Source: Vibrio panuliri
GTDB taxonomy: Bacteria > Pseudomonadota > Gammaproteobacteria > Enterobacterales > Vibrionaceae
Length of the DNA stretch: 64,000 nt
Reading direction: 5' to 3'
NCBI RefSeq assembly: GCF_009938205.1
Contig: NZ_AP019654.1
Coordinates: 3,004,540 to 3,068,539 of the forward strand
The notes under the pieces were generated by a model. It was not told the DNA's origin and made no database searches. It saw nothing but the letters and a program-made list of their open reading frames with translations. Positions 37,531 to 47,471 of this stretch are shown in pieces; within the stretch, counting starts at the first letter, position 1, and every line of letters begins with the position of its first letter. Both the position numbers and the translations under genes were made by a program.

Positions 37531-37678
37531 ATCATTAAAAATAGGATAAAATTTCAACATTTGAGTCATGTCACATCAATATAATGGAAAAACGCCAAGC
37601 ATATACGTAAGATCTATGTGTCTATTTTGTTAAAGGTAGACAGTTAATTTTCTCTGACATAGAAGTAGTATTCTTATT

Positions 37679-38134
37679 ATGAGTTCAAATAAATCGACAA
37701 TCTTGTTAATCGCCATTGCTGTACTCGGTGCACTTATCTTCTTTAAGCTAGATATCTCGCCAGCAATCAGCTTTGTTATTGGTGTTGTTGCTTCCGCTTT
37801 TGTTCTGAAACTTTCCAATGCAACAACGAATGAGTTAGATACGCCTTTAAATGATCCTGCAACCAAAACGCTATATGTAGGAAACTTGCCTTATAAAGCT
37901 AACGAGTCTCACGTTAAGGACTTATTTGCCGAACATGGTGAAGTCTTTGCTGTTCGTCTAATGAAAGATAAGCGAACGGGTAAAAGGAGGGGATTCGGTT
38001 TTGTTGTAATGGCAGCTTCAGATGCTGAAACCGCCATTGCAGGGTTAAATGAGAAAGACTATATGCAGCGTACTCTAAAAGTACGTATTGCAAACGAGCC
38101 TAAATCTCAAGAGGAAAGGGACGAACTGGACTAA
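37679..38134 (+). CDS. Membrane-anchored RRM RNA-binding protein
   Basis: A 151-residue protein. Two hydrophobic stretches (about residues 7-22 and 26-45) form a short hairpin-like membrane anchor. An RNA-recognition motif occupies about 64-140, with RNP2 LYVGNL (65-70) and RNP1 RRGFGFVV (103-110), including the aromatic residues that stack on RNA. The tail is acidic and charged. Bacterial RRM proteins are usually small and soluble, so membrane tethering is unusual. The 3' end overlaps the 3' end of convergent murI by 35 bases. Function is unknown; localised RNA handling is inference. It is read divergently from the rRNA operon promoters. Confidence 0.85.
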   Translation: MSSNKSTILLIAIAVLGALIFFKLDISPAISFVIGVVASAFVLKLSNATTNELDTPLNDPATKTLYVGNLPYKANESHVKDLFAEHGEVFAVRLMKDKRTGKRRGFGFVVMAASDAETAIAGLNEKDYMQRTLKVRIANEPKSQEERDELD

Positions 38135-38894
38135 AACCCAATTTTCTTAATGCGTTGTTCAGTGCATCTTCTTGCCAAGGAGGTGCACTAGAATAAATCT
38201 CTCTACTCCCCTTTTCCTGTTCTACGTTACTCACGGACAAAAGCCCTTGCACCCGACGTGCTATTGCTTCACCTGAATCGACCAATAGTACCTGCTCCCC
38301 TAACACACTTTGTATTTCCTGTTTGATTAATGGAAAGTGTGTACACCCCAAAACCGCCACATCAATTTTGTTGGCTAAAGGCGCGAGTAGTTTGCGGATC
38401 TCACTAAGGCAAACGGGTTGGCCGCGTAGTTTTTCTTCCGCAATATCAACTAAGCGAGTAAGCCCTAACATTTCAACAGGTTTATCTTGTGCAAAGTCGC
38501 GAATTAGGTCATGCGTGTATTCACGCTTGACCGTTGCAGGAGTCGCAATCAAACCAACCGCTTTATTCGCCAGACTAGAAGCGGGCTTAATTGCCGGTAC
38601 GACACCGACCACAGGAATCACCAATCGCGCACGTAGAGAAGGAAGAACAATCGTGCTGGCAGTGTTGCAGGCAATAACAACTATATCGATTTGGTGTGTC
38701 TCCACCATCGCAACAACCAGTGACTCTACTCGCTCAACTAATGTTTGACGGTCTAGCTCTCCATAAGGATACGCTTCATTATCAAACAAATAATAATAAT
38801 CTAGTTGTGGCAGTCGGGTTTCTATCTCTTGGTAGACAGATAGACCACCAACACCTGAGTCAAAAATCAGAACTTTGGGTTGCTGCTGAGTCAC
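38100..38894 (-). CDS. murI: Glutamate racemase
   Basis: A 264-residue enzyme that makes D-glutamate for peptidoglycan. [14 protein letters not shown] near the N-terminus and both catalytic cysteines are present ([10 protein letters not shown] and [11 protein letters not shown]). The best start is a GTG at 38894 giving [14 protein letters not shown]. It overlaps the RRM gene tail by 35 bases in convergent orientation. It follows the DUF71 gene by 30 bases on the same strand and may be co-transcribed with it. Confidence 0.95.
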   Translation of the reverse strand: MTQQQPKVLIFDSGVGGLSVYQEIETRLPQLDYYYLFDNEAYPYGELDRQTLVERVESLVVAMVETHQIDIVVIACNTASTIVLPSLRARLVIPVVGVVPAIKPASSLANKAVGLIATPATVKREYTHDLIRDFAQDKPVEMLGLTRLVDIAEEKLRGQPVCLSEIRKLLAPLANKIDVAVLGCTHFPLIKQEIQSVLGEQVLLVDSGEAIARRVQGLLSVSNVEQEKGSREIYSSAPPWQEDALNNALRKLGFSPVRPFPLEI

Positions 38895-38924
38895 AAAATA
38901 TTTCCAGTAGTAAAGATGACGCGA

Positions 38925-39611
38925 TCATACCCTTGGATTAACTTTTCGCAACAACTTGGCAGTATATCTTTGGTGAGAGAAGCGCTCACCGTGCTCAACC
39001 TCAGTGAGATGCAATTCTAACTTACCGTTGAAGCTTGTCGTTTTAGTCACCAAGGTATGAAACTCACCATTTTCACCACAAGGGTCAACTTCGTGTGGCA
39101 ATTCAGTCAGTAGCTTTTGGTCATACCAACTTCCACATAGGTCTTTAGAGATTCTTGAGCTGTCTGCGGTGACCAGCATAGTTTGAATACCTCTGGTGAT
39201 TATCTCATCGGCCAGTTGCGAACTCGCCTCTCCCATTAAAGGGAAAACACAATGCCACCCCGCTGGCTCAATGTAGCTGCGGCGATACTCTGCAATCCCA
39301 TTACAAAACATATCGCCAAATGCGACGTAGCTAAACTCAAGCTTTGAGGTTTTTAACCCATTAACTACCAGTGTCTGATAAACCTCGTTACTTGGGAACA
39401 CCTCCGGTAGCTCGATAGTCACCAGTGGTAATGAAAGCAGCTCTGCTTGCATCTTGATCACTGAGATTGGCGTCGCCTGAAATGGCACTTCATCTGCAAG
39501 ATGGGTGGTAAAGATCCCTACCACACGATACTCATCGCTTTCCATCAGGCGCTCTAAGGTCAATGTTGAGTCTTTCCCAGAGGACCAACTAACGATAACG
39601 TTCTTTTTCAT
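38925..39611 (-). CDS. DUF71/COG2102 ATP-pyrophosphatase (diphthine-ammonia-ligase-like)
   Basis: A 228-residue protein of the PP-loop ATP-pyrophosphatase superfamily: VSWSSGKDSTLTLERL is the PP-loop. FGDMFCNGIAEYRR and the GENGEFHTLV motif are DUF71 signatures. In archaea and eukaryotes the family amidates diphthine. Bacteria lack diphthamide, and comparative genomics has predicted a B12-salvage role for bacterial members near B12 genes (established as a prediction). Here the neighbour is btuB with a cobalamin riboswitch, which supports that role. A terminator between the two genes (39631-39650) means it may be only partly co-transcribed with btuB. Confidence 0.85.
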   Translation of the reverse strand: MKKNVIVSWSSGKDSTLTLERLMESDEYRVVGIFTTHLADEVPFQATPISVIKMQAELLSLPLVTIELPEVFPSNEVYQTLVVNGLKTSKLEFSYVAFGDMFCNGIAEYRRSYIEPAGWHCVFPLMGEASSQLADEIITRGIQTMLVTADSSRISKDLCGSWYDQKLLTELPHEVDPCGENGEFHTLVTKTTSFNGKLELHLTEVEHGERFSHQRYTAKLLRKVNPRV

Positions 39612-39630
39612 CTATGTCTCGAATAAGGAA

Positions 39631-39650
39631 AAACCGCCCGAAGGCGGTTT
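39631..39650 (-). terminator. btuB terminator
   Basis: AAACCGCC, a four-base loop and GGCGGTTT are followed by TTTTCC on the minus strand, between btuB and the DUF71 gene. Confidence 0.8.
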
Positions 39651-39666
39651 CATGTCTAACAGAAAA

Positions 39667-41493
39667 CTAAAACTGATACGTCATATTTAAATAGAATGAA
39701 CGCTCAGGTGCAGGATAACCTTTGGCCGTCTCATACTCTTCATCGAGAAGGTTGTCGATTCTGGCGCGGATAGCCAAATCAGGCTGAACCCAGTATGTTG
39801 CTGCAACATCGAGCAAATCATAAGCTTCGAGAGTCTCTGAACCGTCAGGTCGTTCACCAAAGTAGAGATAACTGGTCGAGACATCGACATCACCAAACGA
39901 AGCATTGGCATGCCATTTAAAGTTCTTTTTCGCACGTCGAGCTAGTTGCTTGTCGTCACTGTCTTTAGGGTCTTTAAAATCGGCGGATAACGTGTGAGAA
40001 ACAAGACCTGTATCAAAACCTAACTCCAGCTCCACGCCTTTTATGCGTGAAACACCTTCGACATTCTCGTAAATCGCTTTCTGACCAGAACGAGGGGTAT
40101 AGGTAATCAAGTCATCGATTCTGATATCGTAACCTGTGACTCCCCAACGAATACCACTAATGTCACCACGAGCGCCTAACTCATAGTTTTTCGAACTTTC
40201 TGGTCTTAAGTTTGGATTGGCATCAGCCCAAGCAGAACCGTTCTGCTGCGAGAGCGTTGGCGCTTTATAAGCCGTACCGTATGACCCGAATAACTGAGCA
40301 TTTTCCGTGATATCGATACCTAGACCGGCATTGTAAGTCGTATTGCGACCATAATCTTCGTTATCATCCGAGCGAGCGGAAAGCTCGGCGGTAAGAATGT
40401 TATAGCGCGTTGAAACTACACCAAAAAAACCTAAGTTCTTGCGCGTTAACAATGAGTTTGCAGTATCAGGCTTTTCATAAGAATCTTTACGCCAATCAAC
40501 ACCCGCGGAAAGTTGCGTATCGTTATCTACCGCATAACTGTTGATCCAACTGACATTATCTTGCTTATATTTATTTTGATACTTGTCCGCCAACGCAGTG
40601 TTATATGGGTCAAAAGTGCGAGAGTCAGTATTCTCGTGCGAATAAGTCACGACAGAGCCAAAATCACCTTGCTTATATCCTAAAGAGCCACTGTAAACCT
40701 GTGTCTCAATTTCTACTTCTGCCTTCTTTCGAACCGTAGTACTGTCGTTGTATTGGTAGTTATTTCGATATGCCCTTGCTAGCACCGACCCTGTAAACTG
40801 CTCATTGAACTGATGATCATATCCTAATGAACCATTGAGAGAATCGAAGCCATACTTTTCACCATCATTGACACCTTCAATCGGGTTGATGTTATAGCCT
40901 TCATCTTTTTCGTATCCAGCATTCAACTTCAACGTACCAGATTCCGATGTTTTCACTGCCGCCATTACATTGGCATCTTGACCTCGACTACCCACACCAA
41001 CGCTTAGCGATGAGGTTCCGACTTGCCCTGCTTTTGCATAAGTAATGATGTTAATGACACCACCAATAGCCTCAGAGCCATACATCGCCGCACGAGCACC
41101 TCGGATGTACTCTACACGCTCAATCTGCATTACTGGTATCTGGTTAAAATCAACGGCACCTGTCGATGACTTAGCCATTCGAACGCCATCAACAAGAACA
41201 AGAACTTGATCCGAGGAAGTACCACGTACAAAGATACTTGCAAGCTGGCCGCGTCCACCATTTTGGGTAATTTCGACCCCAGGTAGCTTTCTCAGAATTT
41301 CCGGTAAACTCTTCGCCTGAGTTTGCTCTATCTCTTCTCTGGTCACAATATTGACTGGTGCAAGAACCGTATTCACAGGTTGCTCAAAACGGTTTGCGGT
41401 CACAACTATGGTTTCATCCGCTTGTTCAGCGAGAGAATAAGGGGCGTGCGAAAGCAGTGAACCCACTGCCACTGCTAAAATAGATCGGTTCAT
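39667..41493 (-). CDS. btuB: TonB-dependent cobalamin receptor
   Basis: A 608-residue outer-membrane receptor for vitamin B12. A signal peptide covers about residues 1-22, followed by a TonB box region ETIVVTANRF (27-36). The plug domain has LPEILRKLPGVEI and YIRGARAAMYGSEAIGGVIN. A 22-strand barrel should follow, ending in YLNMTYQF with the terminal phenylalanine needed for membrane assembly. The cobalamin riboswitch upstream identifies the substrate. It needs TonB-ExbBD and BtuCDF, which are not in the window. Confidence 0.95.
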   Translation of the reverse strand: MNRSILAVAVGSLLSHAPYSLAEQADETIVVTANRFEQPVNTVLAPVNIVTREEIEQTQAKSLPEILRKLPGVEITQNGGRGQLASIFVRGTSSDQVLVLVDGVRMAKSSTGAVDFNQIPVMQIERVEYIRGARAAMYGSEAIGGVINIITYAKAGQVGTSSLSVGVGSRGQDANVMAAVKTSESGTLKLNAGYEKDEGYNINPIEGVNDGEKYGFDSLNGSLGYDHQFNEQFTGSVLARAYRNNYQYNDSTTVRKKAEVEIETQVYSGSLGYKQGDFGSVVTYSHENTDSRTFDPYNTALADKYQNKYKQDNVSWINSYAVDNDTQLSAGVDWRKDSYEKPDTANSLLTRKNLGFFGVVSTRYNILTAELSARSDDNEDYGRNTTYNAGLGIDITENAQLFGSYGTAYKAPTLSQQNGSAWADANPNLRPESSKNYELGARGDISGIRWGVTGYDIRIDDLITYTPRSGQKAIYENVEGVSRIKGVELELGFDTGLVSHTLSADFKDPKDSDDKQLARRAKKNFKWHANASFGDVDVSTSYLYFGERPDGSETLEAYDLLDVAATYWVQPDLAIRARIDNLLDEEYETAKGYPAPERSFYLNMTYQF

Positions 41494-41559
41494 TTTTATA
41501 GTCCTAAATCGCGTAAGTCCTACTGAGCATCAATAACTTGGCTTCCATTATTGGCTCAG

Positions 41560-41735
41560 TTGCTGGCAGGTATTCGGACTTTAGAGCTTGATTGGCCTAC
41601 TAACTCGACTTCCCACATCAATCTAGATGCAGTGTCTTTTGAGTGTTCGTTCTCTATAACCGCTGCGCGTCAGTTCTGGATTCTCACCAGATTCCCTTTT
41701 AGCCATCTAAACCTCTAGACAGCACCAGCTGGAAG
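41560..41735 (-). ncRNA. Cobalamin riboswitch upstream of btuB
   Basis: On the minus strand the conserved elements appear in order: a P3-P4 region with AAAAGGGAATCTGGTGAGAA and TCCAGAACTGACGCGCAGCGG, and the B12-box region AGTCCGAATACCTGCC at 41565-41580. It lies about 70 bases before the btuB start. A further stem (CCAATAA and TTATTGATGC side) follows toward the start codon. There is no T-run, so control is probably at translation (inference). Confidence 0.93.
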
Positions 41736-41930
41736 AAAATGGTATGTAGCTGAGGCGAGATTGTCCAGCAAATAACATATATATCTATCATTTAGTAACA
41801 AATGACTAGATTGTTGCCATAATTTCTAAACAGAAAAGTGAGGCCGATACTGTTCAAAACTGGACATATAGCTGATATCGAATAAAATCTGCGCTCTTAA
41901 ATATAAATGCACCATACAAAGGTAATTACT

Positions 41931-43037
41931 ATGGCGACTCTTGATGTCAATCCCCTGCACTATCAGCAGCAACTCGCTGAGAAAGCTGAACGTCTTAATG
42001 AGATGTTTGCTCAATACAATGTGCCAGAGTTGGAAGTTTTCGAATCTCCAGAGCAGCACTACCGTATGCGTGCAGAGTTTCGCGTTTGGCACGAAGGTGA
42101 AGACATGTACTACATCATGTTCAACCAAGAAACTCGTGAGAAATATCGCGTTGATCAGTTCCCTGCGGCCAGTCGCCTAATCAATGATTTGATGCCGCTG
42201 TTAATAGAGGCGATGAAAGATAATGACACGCTGCGTCGCAAGCTTTTCCAGGTGGACTTCTTATCTACACTTAGCGGAGAGATTTTGGTTTCGCTGCTCT
42301 ACCATCGTCAACTTGATGATGCTTGGATCGCAGAAGCAAAAGCACTAAAACAGCGCCTCAATGACGAAGGTTTTAACTTAAATCTGATTGGCCGTGCTCG
42401 TAAGATGAAAATCATCCTCGATCGCGATTATGTGGTTGAAAAACTCGATGTGAATGGTCAGCCATACATCTACCAACAAGTAGAAAATAGCTTTACCCAG
42501 CCTAATGCAAAAGTCGCTACAAAAATGCTGGAGTGGGCAATTGATTGTACCCAAGATAGCCAAGGTGACTTACTAGAGCTCTACTGTGGTAATGGTAATT
42601 TCTCACTGGCGCTTGCACAAAACTTTAATCGAGTACTCGCGACTGAGCTTGCTAAACCATCGGTAGAATCGGCGCAGTACAACATCGCAGCAAACAAAAT
42701 CGATAATGTTCAGATCATTCGTTTATCAGCCGAAGAGTTTACTCAAGCGATTGAAGGAAAAAGAGAGTTTCGCCGTTTAAAAGATGCGGGAGTCGATCTG
42801 AATAGTTACAACTGCAACACAATCTTTGTTGATCCACCTCGTTCAGGCATGGATATTGATACTTGTAAGATGGTACAAGGTTATGAGCGAATCCTTTATA
42901 TCTCATGCAACCCAGAAACATTAAAAGAAAATCTAGAAATTCTGAGTGAAACACATAACGTCACTCGTTTTGCTCTCTTCGATCAATTTCCCTACACACA
43001 CCATATGGAAGCCGGTGTGATGCTAGAGCGCAAGTAA
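41931..43037 (+). CDS. trmA: tRNA (uracil-54-C5)-methyltransferase
   Basis: A 368-residue SAM enzyme that makes ribothymidine at position 54 of tRNA. Typical elements are [30 protein letters not shown], the SAM motif [26 protein letters not shown], and ISCNPETL with the catalytic cysteine. The end [18 protein letters not shown] is canonical. The ATG at 41931 is preferred to an upstream one (41907) because it has AAAGG and gives the family length. It is convergent with yijD. Confidence 0.97.
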   Translation: MATLDVNPLHYQQQLAEKAERLNEMFAQYNVPELEVFESPEQHYRMRAEFRVWHEGEDMYYIMFNQETREKYRVDQFPAASRLINDLMPLLIEAMKDNDTLRRKLFQVDFLSTLSGEILVSLLYHRQLDDAWIAEAKALKQRLNDEGFNLNLIGRARKMKIILDRDYVVEKLDVNGQPYIYQQVENSFTQPNAKVATKMLEWAIDCTQDSQGDLLELYCGNGNFSLALAQNFNRVLATELAKPSVESAQYNIAANKIDNVQIIRLSAEEFTQAIEGKREFRRLKDAGVDLNSYNCNTIFVDPPRSGMDIDTCKMVQGYERILYISCNPETLKENLEILSETHNVTRFALFDQFPYTHHMEAGVMLERK

Positions 43038-43061
43038 TCTAACTTGAACTGTAGAGACAAA

Positions 43062-43087
43062 AAAACGAGCCTTTCGGCTCGTTTTTT
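43062..43087. terminator. Bidirectional terminator of trmA and yijD
   Basis: AAAACGAGCC, a TTTC loop and GGCTCGTTTTTT separate the convergent genes. Confidence 0.88.
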
Positions 43088-43095
43088 ATTTGTGC

Positions 43096-43482
43096 TTATT
43101 CGGCAGCGATTTCATCTTTCTTGGACATATAGCCCAGCTTTTTGCCAATCCAAAGCATCAGTAATAGTGACACAAGGATAGCGAAGAAGTTCGAGCCAGA
43201 CTCAGGGTATTGAGCCTTAAGAAATGCGGAATGGCCAAATGCGCCGACAAAAAAGCAAGCCAATCCGACCAGAGGAATATCTTCAGATACTGGATTTGCT
43301 AAGTATTCTTTGTATAGCGCTTGAACTGCCAATACCAGCGCAATGATTGGGAAAATAGAGAAGCTAACCTCGCTCATCGTTAACCATGAAAGTAGTGCGT
43401 CACCACACATACCCGCGATTAGAGCAAGAACCAGTGTTTTTCTTTCCGAACCACGATTAATTGGATTATTTTCATTAGACAT
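43096..43482 (-). CDS. yijD: YijD-like inner-membrane protein (DUF1422)
   Basis: A 128-residue protein with four hydrophobic segments and a charged tail (KKDEIAAE). It is the partner of fabR in E. coli and belongs to family DUF1422, function unknown. Its ATG overlaps the fabR stop codon (TAATG), so the two are translationally coupled. The order fabR-yijD with convergent trmA equals that of E. coli. Confidence 0.9.
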   Translation of the reverse strand: MSNENNPINRGSERKTLVLALIAGMCGDALLSWLTMSEVSFSIFPIIALVLAVQALYKEYLANPVSEDIPLVGLACFFVGAFGHSAFLKAQYPESGSNFFAILVSLLLMLWIGKKLGYMSKKDEIAAE

Positions 43483-44114
43483 TAATCTATCCCGCCTTTT
43501 AGTCGGTTACGTTCACGTTCTTTGCGATACCAATAAGCCCCTTTGGCTATCATTCGCAACTGCATGATCAGACGTTCAGCTAATATTTCACGCTCACGTC
43601 GATCGAGATCTAGAGCTTCGGCACCAGAGCTAAATACTAGTGTTACTGACGCTTCTGCTTGGGTGAAGGCTTCATCACGGCTCATACCTGTACTGATCAG
43701 GAACTCGGTTAACTCGGCCGCAAAGTGTTGGATTTCTCGTGCAACGGCAGTACGAAAAGCAAATGAAGTCCCTGAACGTTCGCGTAACAACAAACGAAAT
43801 ACGTTCGGACTACTCTCAATGAATTCCATAAAGGTTTCCACAGAGGTACGAATAACGCTACCTTCTTTGACAATCCGTTGACGAGCTTGGCGCATCAATT
43901 GACGCAGCAACAAACCACCTTCATCTACCATGGTTAAGCCTAACTCATCCATATCTTTAAAATGACGATAAAATGAGGTTGGCGCTATCCCCGCCTCACG
44001 CGCGACTTCTCGAAGACTCAAATTGGAAAAACTTCTGTCTGCACTAAGTTGATTGAAAGCTGCATCAATCAAAGAGCGACGAGTCTTTTCTTTTTGCTGT
44101 GCGCGAATTCCCAT
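43482..44114 (-). CDS. fabR: TetR-family regulator of unsaturated fatty acid synthesis
   Basis: A 210-residue repressor. The N-terminal TetR helix-turn-helix ([20 protein letters not shown], then [11 protein letters not shown]) and the ligand domain are close to E. coli FabR, which represses fabA and fabB in response to unsaturated acyl groups. The ATG at 44114 gives [13 protein letters not shown] as in the family; another ATG is three codons upstream. It is divergent from sthA. No fabA or fabB gene is in the window. Confidence 0.93.
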   Translation of the reverse strand: MGIRAQQKEKTRRSLIDAAFNQLSADRSFSNLSLREVAREAGIAPTSFYRHFKDMDELGLTMVDEGGLLLRQLMRQARQRIVKEGSVIRTSVETFMEFIESSPNVFRLLLRERSGTSFAFRTAVAREIQHFAAELTEFLISTGMSRDEAFTQAEASVTLVFSSGAEALDLDRREREILAERLIMQLRMIAKGAYWYRKERERNRLKGGID

Positions 44115-44400
44115 GGTTTTCATTTTTTAGTTTCTACTTTTCTGACAGGGGATTTCTTAATATACAACGATTCTCCTTATGACTTAAGCCTTTCCTAACT
44201 ACAGAGAAATAAACCGCAGTTGACTAGCGATTACAATCCCTTCTCCTCAAATTAGAGATCTCACACAGAGATCATGACGCAAATTTTACTCGCTTGGCGT
44301 GATCACATCGACTCTATAGTGTGACAAATATTTACCAAAACTCAGAAATCGTTAAAATCACGCTAAAGCAATGTTACAACAGTATAACAAGGAATCAGTT

Positions 44401-45801
44401 ATGGCCGTAAGCAATCATTTTGATGTCATTGTCGTAGGAAGTGGCCCTGGCGGCGAAGGGGCAGCGATGGGCTTAACAAAAGCTGGTCTTAACGTCGCTA
44501 TCATCGAGAAAGAGAGTAGCGTTGGTGGGGGTTGTACCCACTGGGGTACCATCCCATCTAAAGCACTTCGCCATGCAGTTAGTCGTATCATTGAATTTAA
44601 TAACAACCCGCTCTTTTGCAAAAACAACACTAGCCTGCATTCCACTTTCTCCAACATTCTTAGCCATGCAAAAACCGTTATCGATAAACAGACCCGATTA
44701 CGCCAAGGCTTTTATGACCGTAACGAATGCACCTTAATCTTTGGCTCTGCCCGATTTACCGATCATAACAGTGTCGCTGTTTTGCAAAGTGACGGCAGTG
44801 AAGAACATTACACGGCAGATAAGTTTGTCATCGCAACAGGCTCAAGACCATACCAGCCAGAAAATGTCGACTTCAACCACGAGCGTATTTATGACAGTGA
44901 CTCAATTCTTAGTCTAAAGCATGATCCTCGCCATATTATTATTTATGGTGCAGGCGTGATTGGCTGTGAGTATGCCTCAATCTTCCGCGGACTTGGGGTG
45001 AAGACCGATCTGATTAACACTCGCGATCGTCTGCTTAGTTTCCTTGATAATGAAGTGTCCGACGCTCTCTCCTATCACTTTTGGAATAGTGGCGTCGTGA
45101 TTCGCAATGATGAAACCTACGAACAAATTGAAGGGACTGAAGATGGTGTTATTGTTCATCTTCAATCAGGCAAGAAAATGAAGGCTGATTGTATTCTTTA
45201 CGCCAACGGACGCACGGGGAATACAGAAAAACTCAACTTGTCGGCCATTGGGTTGCATGCAGATTCTCGCGGGCAACTTAAAGTAAACAGTAATTATCAA
45301 ACCGATGTTGAACACGTCTACGCTGTGGGTGATGTGATTGGTTACCCCAGTCTCGCCAGTGCCGCTTATGATCAAGGCCGCTTTGTGGCTCAAGCCATCA
45401 CCAAAGGACAGGCTGACAACTATTTGATTGAAGATATTCCAACAGGGATTTATACCATTCCAGAAATCAGTTCTGTAGGAAAGACCGAACAAGAGCTCAC
45501 CGCAAGTAAAGTGCCTTACGAAGTGGGCCGCTCTTCATTCAAGCATTTAGCTCGAGCACAGATCGCAGGTAAAGATATTGGTAGCTTAAAAATACTCTTC
45601 CATCGAGAAACGAAAGAAATTCTTGGAATTCATTGTTTTGGAGAGCGAGCGGCAGAAATCATCCATATCGGTCAAGCGATTATGGAGCAAAAGGGTGAAG
45701 CCAATACCATCGAATATTTTGTCAACACAACCTTTAACTATCCAACCATGGCAGAGGCATATCGTGTCGCGGCACTGAATGGTCTAAACCGTTTATTTTA
45801 A
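44401..45801 (+). CDS. sthA: Soluble pyridine nucleotide transhydrogenase
   Basis: A 466-residue flavoprotein that passes hydride between NADPH and NAD. The FAD loop is [15 protein letters not shown]. At the disulfide position of the related dihydrolipoamide dehydrogenases the region reads [20 protein letters not shown], with only one cysteine, as in Sth[15 protein letters not shown] is the second nucleotide site. The C-terminus [11 protein letters not shown]...[16 protein letters not shown] is canonical. The start at 44401 has AAGGAATC; an ATG at 44371 is not used by the family. It is divergent from fabR. Confidence 0.97.
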   Translation: MAVSNHFDVIVVGSGPGGEGAAMGLTKAGLNVAIIEKESSVGGGCTHWGTIPSKALRHAVSRIIEFNNNPLFCKNNTSLHSTFSNILSHAKTVIDKQTRLRQGFYDRNECTLIFGSARFTDHNSVAVLQSDGSEEHYTADKFVIATGSRPYQPENVDFNHERIYDSDSILSLKHDPRHIIIYGAGVIGCEYASIFRGLGVKTDLINTRDRLLSFLDNEVSDALSYHFWNSGVVIRNDETYEQIEGTEDGVIVHLQSGKKMKADCILYANGRTGNTEKLNLSAIGLHADSRGQLKVNSNYQTDVEHVYAVGDVIGYPSLASAAYDQGRFVAQAITKGQADNYLIEDIPTGIYTIPEISSVGKTEQELTASKVPYEVGRSSFKHLARAQIAGKDIGSLKILFHRETKEILGIHCFGERAAEIIHIGQAIMEQKGEANTIEYFVNTTFNYPTMAEAYRVAALNGLNRLF

Positions 45802-45809
45802 TGAAAAGT

Positions 45810-45842
45810 CAGCTAAGCTTGTGTTTCCTCACGGCTTAGCTG
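45810..45842. terminator. Hairpin between sthA and the methyltransferase gene
   Basis: CAGCTAAGC and GCTTAGCTG form a stem around a 15-base loop between convergent genes. There is no long T-run, so termination strength is uncertain. Confidence 0.5.
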
Positions 45843-45853
45843 GTCTCTTAGCA

Positions 45854-46666
45854 CTACCAGCGCAACAATACAACCACAGGTGTAAAGCGATGTTTGGCAG
45901 ACGCTAACTTGGTTAGCCATCTTTGCCACCACTTCCAACGCCGACACTGTTTGTCTAGTGGCGAGAAAGTTCGAACTCTTCTCAGCCAAGGTAAATATTG
46001 AGTCATTGCATCTTTCGCCGACTCATATCCATGCGCATACTCCCCCGACCCCATCTTTTGCCCTAACTTAGATTGACTCAAGTCCCCAGCCAGAACCAAA
46101 CAGGCTCTTGCATCATCAAAATGACGACCTAACGTTTGAACAAAGCTCGCCACTTGAGCATTTGCCATATCAAGCAATGCATGTTCACACACGATCATAA
46201 CAGGAGCGTTTTCAGGGATGCTGATCTCATCAAGCCACGAAAGATCGATCACGCTACCGCAATGATGGTGGTAACGCTCACTGTTGTGAAAAAGCTTTTG
46301 CCGCCAGAGTAAGTTCTCTGTGACATCTAGCTCTATCCAATGGCACAAACCATTATCGATGCGATAAAAACGTGTATCGAGTCCCGCACCGACGTTGATG
46401 ATCCAACCATCTGGATTATGTTTAAGGAAGGTATTAACTTGGTCATCACACAATTGGGTTAGTGTGGCGTGCAGGAGTTGCTTCTGGTCGATATCACCAG
46501 CAAAGCATTCAGGGGCAAGTTTGCAGCGATGGCATGCATTGGCCGCAATCGGATCGTAAACTAGCCCATCATCAGCAAGGCTCTCTCTGCTACGAAACCA
46601 AAGAGGTTGCAGCAAATTCGCGGGGATCTGATAACGAGTTTTGGGGGAACGTTGCGGGCTAGCCAT
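45854..46666 (-). CDS. LCMT-family SAM-dependent methyltransferase
   Basis: A 270-residue methyltransferase of the leucine-carboxyl-methyltransferase/PPM family. The SAM motif IINVGAGLDTRFYRID, the following WIELDVTENL and the later CEHALLDM are typical. A C-H-x-C-K-like cluster near the N-terminus (ANACHRCKLAPECFAGD) gives three cysteines that could bind metal, an unusual addition. The ATG at 46666 is chosen because an AAGGAAG lies six bases ahead; the ATG two codons upstream would be too close. The substrate is unknown; some relatives act on small molecules. Confidence 0.8.
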   Translation of the reverse strand: MASPQRSPKTRYQIPANLLQPLWFRSRESLADDGLVYDPIAANACHRCKLAPECFAGDIDQKQLLHATLTQLCDDQVNTFLKHNPDGWIINVGAGLDTRFYRIDNGLCHWIELDVTENLLWRQKLFHNSERYHHHCGSVIDLSWLDEISIPENAPVMIVCEHALLDMANAQVASFVQTLGRHFDDARACLVLAGDLSQSKLGQKMGSGEYAHGYESAKDAMTQYLPWLRRVRTFSPLDKQCRRWKWWQRWLTKLASAKHRFTPVVVLLRW

Positions 46667-46762
46667 TATCATCTTCCTTGTTGAGTGACAGGAAGATGAT
46701 AATAAATCTCAACTAGAAAAACAAGTTAATGATAACACTTCTCATTAGCTTATTTGCAGTAA

Positions 46763-47386
46763 TTACATCCAATCTGTATTACGAATAATACCCACCGCGA
46801 TCCCTTCAATAGCAAGGTGCTGGCTGGTTAAATCGACTTTAATTGGCTCAAATTCTTGGTTTTCTGCATGCAATAACACCGTCGAACCCTTGCGCTCTAA
46901 ACGCTTAACCGTCACGTCATCATCAACACGTGCCACGACGACTTGTCCATCACGGACATCTTGCGTTTTGTGCACTGCCAACAAGTCGCCATCCATGATA
47001 CCAATATCTTTCATCGACTCGCCGTTAACTCGCAATAAAAAGTCAGCTTGTGGTCTAAACATGCTTGGATCAACTTGGTAATGAGCTTCTACATGCTCTT
47101 GCGCCAAAATAGGCTCACCAGCAGCGACTTGACCAATTAATGGAAGACCCTGATCGTCATTGGCTGCGTCATCCGTTAGCAAAATACGGATACCTCGTGA
47201 TGCACCAGGAATAATCTCGATCGCTTGTTTACGAGCGAGTGCTTTAAGGTGTTCTTCTGCGGCATTCGCCGAGCGAAAACCGAGTTCTTTAGCAATTTCG
47301 GCACGCGTTGGTGGCATGCCTGTCTCATCAATCTTACTTTTGATTAAATCAAAAACTTGTTGCTGGCGGGGCGTTAACGGCTTCAT
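46763..47386 (-). CDS. lexA: LexA repressor
   Basis: A 207-residue SOS repressor. The N-terminal winged helix starts [19 protein letters not shown], with [20 protein letters not shown] as recognition region. The self-cleavage site is in [10 protein letters not shown] (Ala-Gly bond) with serine in [14 protein letters not shown] and lysine in [14 protein letters not shown]. Two SOS boxes lie directly upstream (autorepression). dgkA and plsB lie beyond, as in E. coli. Confidence 0.97.
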   Translation of the reverse strand: MKPLTPRQQQVFDLIKSKIDETGMPPTRAEIAKELGFRSANAAEEHLKALARKQAIEIIPGASRGIRILLTDDAANDDQGLPLIGQVAAGEPILAQEHVEAHYQVDPSMFRPQADFLLRVNGESMKDIGIMDGDLLAVHKTQDVRDGQVVVARVDDDVTVKRLERKGSTVLLHAENQEFEPIKVDLTSQHLAIEGIAVGIIRNTDWM

Positions 47387-47393
47387 AAGTCAC

Positions 47394-47409
47394 CTGTCTT
47401 TTTATACAG
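47394..47409. promoter_or_regulatory. SOS (LexA) box, proximal
   Basis: CTGTCTTTTTATACAG has the CTG-N10-CAG form, 8 bases before the lexA start. Confidence 0.88.
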
Positions 47410-47413
47410 TTAA

Positions 47414-47429
47414 CTGTGAGTATATCCAG
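47414..47429. promoter_or_regulatory. SOS (LexA) box, distal
   Basis: CTGTGAGTATATCCAG has the CTG-N10-CAG form, 20 bases centre-to-centre from the proximal box. It is the same two-box layout as E. coli lexA. Confidence 0.88.
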
Positions 47430-47471
47430 TAAGTGAACAAATGAAAAGCGAATTGATGATTTTTTAATGGG

